DNA of 7,223 bases from JAISFI01 sp031552425 (lineage in GTDB: Bacteria; Bacteroidota; Bacteroidia; Bacteroidales; Azobacteroidaceae), in the NCBI GenBank assembly GCA_031552425.1, contig JAVBMM010000139.1, positions 1 to 7,223 of the forward strand, given 5' to 3'. Both the position numbers and the translations under genes were made by a program. This document shows positions 1 through 6,287 of this stretch, one piece after another. Under the pieces are notes generated by a model. That model saw nothing but the letters and a program-made list of their open reading frames with translations, was not told where the DNA came from and made no database searches. The first letter of the stretch is position 1; every line of letters starts with the position of its first letter.

Positions 1-1061
1 TTGAGGCTAATGGCTTTTGGGATAACTGGTTCATTCAATTGGGAGCCGGAGGCCAAATGTTAGTTGCTGAAAATGTTGAAAATTCATTCTCCACAGATGC
101 TATCACGTTTGCTCCCACGTTTGCTGTAGGTAAATGGTTTAAACCTTATTTAGGATTAAGACTTAAAGCAGATGGGGGTTCTCTTCACAGTTTCTTAAAA
201 GACGACCAAGTATTCATGTTAAAAAACAAATATTATGGAGGTCATTTGGATTTGATGTGGAATCTTACAAATTATTGGGGAAAATATAGTCCAAATAGGT
301 TCTTCAACTTCACTCCATACATTGGCCTTGGTTATTATCACAGAGATAAAAGTGATCAAATTATACCTACAACTGGAAGAACATATAATGATAGCCAAGA
401 TGAAATCACTCTTAACGGAGGTTTATTATTTGGATTTCGTTTAAGTAAACATGTCGGATTACATGTTGATCTTGCTGGATTAATGGCAAGTGACTATCTT
501 AACAGAATTGTAACAGGAAAACGTTATGAAGGTGTTGTTTCTGCTACTGCAGGTCTTACTTTCAATATAGGAAAAACAGACTTTACTCCTGTTGTAGCTA
601 TGGATTATGGTCTTATTAACGACTTGAATAATAAAATCAATAAACTACGTGCTGAAAATGATCTCCTATCCAAGAGACCTGTTTCTTGTCCTAAATGTCC
701 AGAACAAAAACCAGCAACTCAAGTGGTTGAAAAAGTATCAGGTGCTCCTACTGTTGTTAGTTTCCGCATAAACAGTGCTAAAATTGATGCAAACCAACAA
801 TTGGGTATTTATAATACAGCTCAATTCATGAAAAATTCTGGAGATAAGATTAAGGTGGTTGGTTATGCTGACAAAAAAACCGGAACTGCTGCATACAATT
901 TGAAATTATCAGAACAACGTGCTAAAGCAGTTGCAAAAGAATTAGTTTCTAAATATAACATTCCATCACAATCTATCATTGTTGAATGGAAAGGCGCAGA
1001 CGAACAACTTTATTCTGAAAATAATTGGAATCGTGTTGTAATTATGAAAGTACAAGAATAA
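1..1061 (+). CDS. OmpA-family outer-membrane protein, 5' end cut off by the window
   Basis: The reading frame is already open at base 3 (E-A-N-G-F-W-D-N-W-F...), so the gene begins left of the window; the signal peptide and first strand are missing. About 352 residues are visible. The N-terminal half is rich in alternating aromatic and glycine-bearing strands (for example FTPYIGLGYYHR), as in an outer-membrane beta barrel. A short charged linker (NNKINKLRAEN, about 624-662) leads to a C-P-x-C-P-E motif (Cys codons 687-689 and 696-698). The C-terminal OmpA domain (about 750-1058) carries YNLKLSEQRAKAV. Asp at 870-872 and Arg at 918-920 match the pair that holds diaminopimelate in OmpA-type domains. 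Family knowledge: such proteins, including the Porphyromonas Omp40/41 type, tie the outer membrane to peptidoglycan. A strong terminator follows, so it is probably not co-transcribed with the polysaccharide genes. Confidence 0.93.
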   Translation, partial: EANGFWDNWFIQLGAGGQMLVAENVENSFSTDAITFAPTFAVGKWFKPYLGLRLKADGGSLHSFLKDDQVFMLKNKYYGGHLDLMWNLTNYWGKYSPNRFFNFTPYIGLGYYHRDKSDQIIPTTGRTYNDSQDEITLNGGLLFGFRLSKHVGLHVDLAGLMASDYLNRIVTGKRYEGVVSATAGLTFNIGKTDFTPVVAMDYGLINDLNNKINKLRAENDLLSKRPVSCPKCPEQKPATQVVEKVSGAPTVVSFRINSAKIDANQQLGIYNTAQFMKNSGDKIKVVGYADKKTGTAAYNLKLSEQRAKAVAKELVSKYNIPSQSIIVEWKGADEQLYSENNWNRVVIMKVQE

Positions 1062-1067
1062 TTATAA

Positions 1068-1120
1068 TTCAAATAATAAAAACAGCCCGGTTAGTCATCG
1101 GGCTGTTTTTATTATTTGAA
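1068..1120. terminator. Intrinsic terminator after the OmpA-like gene, probably bidirectional
   Basis: The two arms, 1068-1089 and 1099-1120, are perfect reverse complements over 22 bp around a 9-nt loop (GTTAGTCAT). The core is ACAGCCCG/CGGGCTGT, followed by TTTTT at 1106-1110 on the plus strand and matched by AAAAA at 1078-1082, which gives a U-run for the minus strand. It starts 7 nt after the stop codon at 1061. Its position and form fit rho-independent termination of the OmpA-like transcript and insulation of the export operon downstream. Confidence 0.93.
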
Positions 1121-1134
1121 ACCTTAACTATTAA

Positions 1135-1164
1135 TTTGTTTTTTCAAAAAAATAATTACCTTTG
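1135..1164 (+). promoter_or_regulatory. Bacteroidota-type sigma promoter for the export/kinase operon
   Basis: TACCTTTG at 1157-1164 is a full match to the Bacteroides -7 consensus TAnnTTTG. TTTG at 1135-1138 fits the -33 element, with an 18-bp spacer. Transcription would start near 1170, leaving a short A-rich leader of about 20 nt before the ATG at 1191. The spacer holds an oligo-T/oligo-A dyad (T6-C-A7, 1139-1152). No long leader or antitermination region is visible, unlike the UpxY-regulated capsule loci of Bacteroides. The promoter is inferred from the consensus only. Confidence 0.75.
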
Positions 1165-1190
1165 CAATTGTATAAAAATAACATTAAATT

Positions 1191-1964
1191 ATGAATACTA
1201 AACACTCTGGCCTTGTTTGTTTTCTATTCTCAATGGTCATCCTATTCTCATCTTGCGGGTCTCCCAAAGACGTGGTGTACTTTCAAAATGTTGAATCTAA
1301 ATATAACCATATAGATGATTCATCTAAATACAAAATTCGTATTGCCCCTAATGATAATTTGATGATTGGGGTAACATCTACAAATCCTCAAGCTGCTGAT
1401 GTTTTTAATGTAATTAAATTTGATCGTTCTTATCCTCCTACAGAAAGTTTAGCTTGGCAAGGATATTTAGTTGATCAAAAAGGGAATATTAACTTCCCAA
1501 TAATTGGTACCATTCATTTAGGCGGTTTAACTAAATCAGAAGCTATTGAATTAATCAAAGGAAAAGTATCTAAATATATCGAAGATCCTGTTATTAATAT
1601 TCGCTTTTTAAATTACAAAGTCTCTGTGTTAGGAGAAGTTAACCGTCCAGGAACATATACTGTTAATGATGAAAGAATTACTCTACCCCAAGCAATTGGA
1701 TTAGCTGGAGATATGACTATATACGGAAAACGAAAAAACGTTCTTATTTGTAGAGAAGAAAATGGAGAAAAACAATTTTATCGCATCGACATGACTTCTC
1801 CTAACGTTTTCCAATCGCCTTATTATTACCTGCAACAAAACGATATTGTGTATGTAAGTCCAAATGGAACAAAATCCGGAAGTTCAACATATAATCAAAA
1901 TTTACCTTTAATCGTATCTTTAATTTCCGTATTAATTACAGCAATTGCCCTATTTACCCGTTAA
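1191..1964 (+). CDS. Wza-like polysaccharide export lipoprotein (Poly_export + SLBB)
   Basis: This 257-residue protein should form the outer-membrane export channel for capsule or exopolysaccharide. A hydrophobic signal (residues 8-20) ends in the lipobox L-F-S-S-C, giving a lipidated Cys22. The polysaccharide export domain spans about residues 45-140 (YKIRIAPNDNLMIGV, then GYLVDQKGNINFPIIG). It is followed by a soluble-ligand-binding beta-grasp domain at about 143-200 (VSVLGEVNRPGTYTV). The end is a hydrophobic helix (about 238-255) stopping two residues before the terminus (TR). It is shorter than E. coli Wza (about 380 residues), which is usual for Bacteroidota members having one SLBB domain. 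The ATG at 1191 sits about 20 nt after the predicted transcription start and gives a proper signal peptide. The Wzc-like gene 17 nt downstream is the expected partner. Confidence 0.94.
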   Translation: MNTKHSGLVCFLFSMVILFSSCGSPKDVVYFQNVESKYNHIDDSSKYKIRIAPNDNLMIGVTSTNPQAADVFNVIKFDRSYPPTESLAWQGYLVDQKGNINFPIIGTIHLGGLTKSEAIELIKGKVSKYIEDPVINIRFLNYKVSVLGEVNRPGTYTVNDERITLPQAIGLAGDMTIYGKRKNVLICREENGEKQFYRIDMTSPNVFQSPYYYLQQNDIVYVSPNGTKSGSSTYNQNLPLIVSLISVLITAIALFTR

Positions 1965-1981
1965 TACATTACTAAACTCCT

Positions 1982-4258
1982 ATGCATAATTCAGATTATA
2001 ATAACAGCGATCCGATGGAAGTTTCTTTTGCAGAAATCCTACTTCATTATTTAAAACATTGGAAATTATTTTTAATATCTGTTATAGTTTGTTTGACTTG
2101 TTTCATCATATATCTACAATTTGCTATTCCTCAATACAGAGTTTCTTCCTCTGTAATAATTAAGGACGAAAAAAAAGGTCAAGGATATGATTTGACAGCC
2201 TTTAATGATTTGGGAATTATCACACAAAAAAGTAATGTTGACAATGAGATTGAAATTTTAAGTTCAAAAGCTTTAATGCAACAAGTGATTGATTCCTTGC
2301 ACATTAATGTTCTTTATTTTAAAAATACCGGCTTAAAAAAAGAAGAATTATATAAAAAATCTCCTATACAAGTTACAGTAAATGAATATAAAAAGAAGGG
2401 ATCCTTCATAATAAGTAAAGATACAAAAAAAAATAAACTTCATTTAAAAAGTAACGATGATAGCGAAGAAGATTTTGAACGTCTGATTAATGTAGGAGAA
2501 ATGTTTGAATCTCCATGGGGCTGGCTTACTATTTCTTTTATGACTGTTGAGAACTCTGAATTTCCAGTTATTGTAAAGATTTTATCCAAAGATACATATC
2601 CAATGATATCTGTTGAGCGTAAAAATTTAAATGCTAGTTCTGTCAATATTGAGGCTATAACTTCTTGTCCTGATAAAGGTATTGATATTATTAATACCTT
2701 AATTTTTGTATATAATCAGCAAGTTATTAATGATAAGAATTATGTGGCAAATAATACGATTAATTTTATCAACGAACGCCTAGCTGATATTTCAGGGGAA
2801 TTGCAAGTTGCTGAAAAAAATGTTGAAACTTACAAACAATCTCGTAACTTAACTGACACTAAAGCTGAGGCTGGATTATATTTGACAGCTAACAGTGAAT
2901 ATGAAAAAAAGATTTCTGACGCAGATATGCAAATAACTATATTGAATTATGTAAGAAGTTATTTGAAAGCCTCTGAAAACAAAGACAATATTGTTCCTGC
3001 AAATATTGGACTTTCTGATCCTACTATTATTAACTTAATAAATACATATAACGATTTAATTTTAGACAAAAAAAGGGCTACGTCTGGCATGAAACAAGGC
3101 AATCCTTTATTGCAAGAATATGATGATCGAGCTAATTCTCTACGAAGTAACTTATTGAAGGGAATTGACATTGCCGAATCTGGACTAAAATTATCTAGAA
3201 ATGAATTAGTAAAACAGGAAACATTATACTCTCGTAAAATAAGAGGACTTTCTACTCAAGAAAGAGAATCTCGAGAACTTTATCGTCAAAAAGAAATCAA
3301 AGAAACATTATTTTTATATTTATTGCAGAAAAAAGAAGAAACCGGGCTTACTTTAGCATTAGCAACTCCCAATGCAAGAGTTATAGATAAGGCTTTTATG
3401 GATAAAAATCCCGTTAAACCTAAAAAACAAATTTTATTCATTGGTGCATTTTTATGTGGATTAATTATACCTATCATATATATATATATAAAAGGACTAT
3501 TTAATTTCCGGCTGGAAAATAAAGAAGAATTAATAAAAACAGTCAAGGCTCCTTATTTAGGAGAGATACCGATATCCAAAGGATCGACACCCCTACCTAC
3601 AGAAAAAGTTCGTTCCGGAATAGCAGAAAAATTTCGGACGATCACATCTAATTTAAAATTTTTAGCAGGTCAAGATGAAAATAAGGTAATAATCATCACT
3701 TCCACTGTAAGCGGAGAAGGAAAAAGTTTCGTATCAAGAAATTTAGCATTAAGTTTAGCCACATCCGGTAAAAAAACATTATTAATAGATTTAGACATAC
3801 GTAAGTCTGTAATGAATGAAACTTTAGATTTAACTCCAAGTAAAGGGATTGTTATATATCTTTCTGATCCAAGCATAAAAGTAGAGGATATTATTGATAA
3901 AAGTGGAAAAATACACGGCAAATTAGATATTATTCCTACAAAAATTTTACCTCCTAATCCGGCAGAGTTATTAGATTCAGATAGGTTAGATAAATTATTT
4001 AAAGAAGTTGTTCCTCAATATGATTACATTATTGTAGATACTCCTCCAATAGGATTAGTTGCAGATGCATTTAGAATCAGTCAATTTGCAAGTGCTTGTA
4101 TTTATGTTACTAGAAAAGGTTATACTCATAAAAAATCACTTCCCGATATACAAAGTCTCTATCAAGAGAAAAAATTACATAATATGTCTTGTATTTTAAA
4201 TGGGGTATCCCAATCAAAATACTATGGACATAATGGGGATAATTATTACGAAGAATAA
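1982..4258 (+). CDS. Wzc-type polysaccharide co-polymerase / BY tyrosine kinase
   Basis: This 758-residue inner-membrane protein should control chain length and couple polymerisation to export. In order it has: transmembrane helix 1 (about 28-48) within a Wzz domain; a long helical periplasmic part (about 250-450); the GNVR-type segment with NPVKPKK (476-482); transmembrane helix 2 (about 483-504); and a cytoplasmic kinase. Kinase motifs are Walker A TSTVSGEGKS (573-582, Lys581), Walker A' LIDLDIR (601-607, Asp603/Asp605) and Walker B IIVDTPP (683-689, Asp686), plus NPAELL (659-664). The C-terminal tail carries only two Tyr pairs (747-748 and 755-756), the likely autophosphorylation sites. 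The oligomerisation motif EX2RX2R reads E549-KF-R552-TI-T555, so its second Arg is replaced. A (TA)7 tract (3477-3490) encodes part of helix 2. The gene follows the export lipoprotein by 17 nt and has no promoter of its own that I can see. Confidence 0.95.
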   Translation: MHNSDYNNSDPMEVSFAEILLHYLKHWKLFLISVIVCLTCFIIYLQFAIPQYRVSSSVIIKDEKKGQGYDLTAFNDLGIITQKSNVDNEIEILSSKALMQQVIDSLHINVLYFKNTGLKKEELYKKSPIQVTVNEYKKKGSFIISKDTKKNKLHLKSNDDSEEDFERLINVGEMFESPWGWLTISFMTVENSEFPVIVKILSKDTYPMISVERKNLNASSVNIEAITSCPDKGIDIINTLIFVYNQQVINDKNYVANNTINFINERLADISGELQVAEKNVETYKQSRNLTDTKAEAGLYLTANSEYEKKISDADMQITILNYVRSYLKASENKDNIVPANIGLSDPTIINLINTYNDLILDKKRATSGMKQGNPLLQEYDDRANSLRSNLLKGIDIAESGLKLSRNELVKQETLYSRKIRGLSTQERESRELYRQKEIKETLFLYLLQKKEETGLTLALATPNARVIDKAFMDKNPVKPKKQILFIGAFLCGLIIPIIYIYIKGLFNFRLENKEELIKTVKAPYLGEIPISKGSTPLPTEKVRSGIAEKFRTITSNLKFLAGQDENKVIIITSTVSGEGKSFVSRNLALSLATSGKKTLLIDLDIRKSVMNETLDLTPSKGIVIYLSDPSIKVEDIIDKSGKIHGKLDIIPTKILPPNPAELLDSDRLDKLFKEVVPQYDYIIVDTPPIGLVADAFRISQFASACIYVTRKGYTHKKSLPDIQSLYQEKKLHNMSCILNGVSQSKYYGHNGDNYYEE
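3477..3490 (+). repeat. (TA)7 dinucleotide tract inside the Wzc-like gene
   Basis: Fourteen bases of uninterrupted TA encode the I-Y-I-Y-I stretch at the cytoplasmic end of the second transmembrane helix. Gain or loss of one unit would shift the frame just before the kinase domain. That it varies is inference; the tract itself is read directly. Confidence 0.8.
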
Positions 4259-4293
4259 AATAAGTCCTACTGTAGGAGCCGTGCAGTAGGACT
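4252..4293 (-). terminator. Probable terminator of the minus-strand glycosyltransferase operon
   Basis: Read on the minus strand, AGTCCTACTG (4293-4284) and CAGTAGGACT (4272-4263) form a perfect 10-bp stem with an 11-nt loop. It is followed at once by the U-rich TATTTTATTCTT (4262-4251), which overlaps the end of the Wzc-like gene. The element lies about 60 nt beyond the stop of the GT2 gene. On the plus strand the same stem is not followed by a U-run, so it is less convincing for the kinase transcript. Confidence 0.6.
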
Positions 4294-4336
4294 GTAATGC
4301 ATCTACAATAGGACTGTTTATGTCTTGCAGTCCTAC
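4263..4336. repeat. Cluster of inverted and direct AGTCCTA/TAGGACT heptamers
   Basis: In 74 bases of convergent intergenic DNA the heptamer occurs as AGTCCTA (4263-4269), TAGGACT (4287-4293), TAGGACT (4309-4315) and AGTCCTA (4329-4335), with a partial copy TAGGA at 4273-4277. Two hairpins result: 4263-4272 with 4284-4293 (10 bp), and 4309-4316 with 4328-4335 (8 bp), each with an 11-nt loop. Longer-range alternatives pair copy 1 with copy 3 and copy 2 with copy 4. A small palindrome, ATGCAT, sits between them at 4297-4302. No function is established; tandem terminators for the two converging transcripts is the simplest reading. Confidence 0.8.
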
Positions 4337-4353
4337 CTAAAGAAAATTCCTTA

Positions 4354-5133
4354 TTATCTAAAATTAAATTGTAATAATTTAGGAAATATCCTATAAAAAG
4401 GATATAAAAGCTTATTTACAGGTAAATTATTATGAGTAAATGCTTTGATACATTCTATATTTTGCTTATAAATATTTATATATTTTTTGTTTGTAAGTCC
4501 TCCAAGGCGCATCCTTACTAAATATTCTGGTAAATATGAAGCTTTTATTTTGTACTTATCAAAAAAACGAAGCATTAGTTCAAAATCAGCAACCAACTTA
4601 AAATCCAGATTATACAGTCCATAATTATTATACACTTTTTTCTTTAAGAATAAAGTTGTATGTCCCGGGTGCCAACCTGACTTAAAAGGCTTTTGAACTC
4701 CGGTTTCCCACTTACGAACAATATGAGAAGTATCATTTTGAGAAACATAGTACAAATCTGCATAGACAGCGTCTAAAGAACTATGCTCGTCAAAAAGATT
4801 CATTACTTTTTCTATCACATAAGGGTCACAATATAAATCATCGGAATTGAGGATTCCAATAATATCTCCTGTTGCCATATGGATTCCCTTATTCATCGCA
4901 TCATATAATCCACTATCAGGTTCACTAAGATATTTCATGCGACCATCAAAAAGAGACTCGTACTGTTTAATAATATTCAAAGTATTATCATAAGAATTAC
5001 CATCTATAATTATGTATTCAATATTAGAATATGTTTGATTCAAAACAGATTCAATAGCCGTATGAATGCATCTTTCACTATTCAAGCAAACAGTAATTAT
5101 AGAAATTTTATATGATAAATTTTTATCATTCAT
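4354..5133 (-). CDS. Family 2 glycosyltransferase, WfgS-like
   Basis: This 259-residue cytoplasmic enzyme should transfer one sugar from a nucleotide-sugar donor to the growing lipid-linked repeat unit; donor and linkage cannot be read from the sequence. The GT-A fold starts at once: SIITVCLNSE (11-20), SVLNQTY (29-35), IIIDGNSYDNT (41-51), EPDSGLYDAMNKG (71-83), ATGDIIGILNSDDLY (87-101). The SDD at 97-99 serves as the DXD-type metal and nucleotide site. HPGHTTLFLKK (155-165) and DFKLVADFELMLR (177-189) match the acceptor and catalytic half of WfgS-type enzymes; the Asp-Phe-Glu there is the probable base region. Its length is normal for this group. It is the last gene of the minus-strand set, 69 nt after the GT4 gene. 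The start at 5133 is chosen because an upstream ATG (5151-5149) meets a stop after two further codons. Confidence 0.9.
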   Translation of the reverse strand: MNDKNLSYKISIITVCLNSERCIHTAIESVLNQTYSNIEYIIIDGNSYDNTLNIIKQYESLFDGRMKYLSEPDSGLYDAMNKGIHMATGDIIGILNSDDLYCDPYVIEKVMNLFDEHSSLDAVYADLYYVSQNDTSHIVRKWETGVQKPFKSGWHPGHTTLFLKKKVYNNYGLYNLDFKLVADFELMLRFFDKYKIKASYLPEYLVRMRLGGLTNKKYINIYKQNIECIKAFTHNNLPVNKLLYPFYRIFPKLLQFNFR

Positions 5134-5202
5134 GCAACTACAGCTTTATATTCTCATAATGTAGATTATCACTTGTAAAAATCTTTTCTATTAATGATGT
5201 TC
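5134..5202 (-). other. 69-nt gap between the two glycosyltransferase genes, no clear promoter
   Basis: I looked for a TAnnTTTG element on the minus strand here and found none. No stable hairpin is present either, only a weak ATAAT/ATTAT dyad. The GT2 gene is therefore most simply transcribed by read-through from the genes to its right. Confidence 0.45.
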
Positions 5203-6285
5203 TTAGGCATCAATAATCTTATTTAAAGAATGAAGATATCTCTCTTCCCCATATCTTTTCCAGGCATATTTTATATTATAATTTTGTGTCTCCAGCAATA
5301 AATTTCTATCATGAATTATTTTTTCTATTGCTTGAATAATATCATTTACAGAATGGAGTCGAATCAAACAACCATTTTCTTTAGATACAATTTGAGATAA
5401 ATAATTATGATCAGTTGTTATGATGTAATTACCAGCCCTCATTGCTTCTAATATTGATAAAGGGACTGCTTCTGAAGGATAAAAAGTAGGTAAAATGAAA
5501 ACATCAGAATCCCATAGTAAATTCCTTTTTTTATCTCCAACATAATTTCCATGATAAATTATTTTTCCCGGATATTGATTCTTAATTTTTTCAAACAATA
5601 AACTAAACTCTTGACTTATACTTTTTTTTGAATCAATATAATCTTTCATGGCAATTCCTGCAATATGTAATTCCACGTATTCATATTTTGCCAATATTTG
5701 TTCATAGGCCTGAAGTAAATAAATAATCCCTTTACTTTTCATTATGTTCGAAAAATATAATAGAACCAGTCTATCTGTATTTGTTTCTGTCTTTTCATAA
5801 GGAAGATCATCTAAATATTTAGAATAAGCATTAGGAATCACCTCAATGCCAACACTTGGAAAATCAGAAAATTCTGACTTAAGTTCTTCTAATAATACAA
5901 TATTAGTATTCACTCCGGAATAACACCAATAGACAATCTTTCTATACAATTTTGGTAATTCATCGTAGAAAAGTTTAAAATCAGCACCATGTAAATGATT
6001 GATAACCTTTATCTTTCGCAATCTAGCTCCCAGTAATAAAGAAATATCCTTGATTGAACCCAAAAAAGATCTAGAACATGTAAAATATATAACATCGATC
6101 TTATAAAAAAGAAGATAAAAAAGAATTTTTAAACATAAATACAGTCCTGAAAAAACATTATTTTTATTTGAAACATTGATAAGTATATGTTTCCCTGGAA
6201 TATTCTCAACAACCGAAGAAAAAGCAATAGATTGCCCCATATAAGGTGGAGGCATAGGTCCCATAAATAATATTCTCTTAGCCAT
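5203..6285 (-). CDS. Family 4 (GT-B) glycosyltransferase
   Basis: This 360-residue GT-B retaining glycosyltransferase should add a sugar to the repeat unit at the cytoplasmic membrane face; its substrate is not predictable. The N-terminal acceptor domain begins RILFMGPMPPPYMGQS (4-19), the usual glycine-containing first loop. It has a hydrophobic, basic patch (about 45-62) that may lie on the membrane, and HLHGAD at 97-102. The C-terminal donor domain begins near residue 172 (LVLLYFSNIMKSKGI, with Lys183 in the phosphate-contact position). It carries the EX7E motif as E272-AVPLSIL-E280 in a PSEAVPLSILEAMRAG block typical of GT4. Length is normal for the family. The ATG at 6285 follows the stop of the Wzy-like gene by only 2 nt, which suggests translational coupling. 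Confidence 0.92.
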   Translation of the reverse strand: MAKRILFMGPMPPPYMGQSIAFSSVVENIPGKHILINVSNKNNVFSGLYLCLKILFYLLFYKIDVIYFTCSRSFLGSIKDISLLLGARLRKIKVINHLHGADFKLFYDELPKLYRKIVYWCYSGVNTNIVLLEELKSEFSDFPSVGIEVIPNAYSKYLDDLPYEKTETNTDRLVLLYFSNIMKSKGIIYLLQAYEQILAKYEYVELHIAGIAMKDYIDSKKSISQEFSLLFEKIKNQYPGKIIYHGNYVGDKKRNLLWDSDVFILPTFYPSEAVPLSILEAMRAGNYIITTDHNYLSQIVSKENGCLIRLHSVNDIIQAIEKIIHDRNLLLETQNYNIKYAWKRYGEERYLHSLNKIIDA

Positions 6286-6287
6286 TT

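Noticed and set aside
39..41. TTG as the start of the OmpA-like gene
   Set aside because: The same frame is open and family-like upstream to the window edge (FWDNWFIQ before the TTG), and a start here would give no signal peptide. The TTG encodes Leu.
1068..1120. Inverted repeats flanking an invertible capsule promoter
   Set aside because: The spacer is only 9 nt and contains no promoter; the predicted promoter is outside the repeat. Terminator is the plain reading.
2425..2433. A9 tract in the Wzc-like gene as a phase-variation site
   Set aside because: Runs of seven to nine A are frequent in this A+T-rich gene (also 2169-2176 and 2814-2820), so this one carries little weight by itself.
2440..3921. 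Four minus-strand open frames of 68-86 codons (2440-2646, 2959-3171, 3286-3546, 3670-3921)
   Set aside because: They lie antisense inside a clearly coding kinase gene, resemble no family I know and have no promoter or start context.
4263..4336. CRISPR-like or invertible-promoter repeats
   Set aside because: The units are 7-10 bp, alternate in orientation and have no regular spacers. No invertase gene or promoter lies between them.
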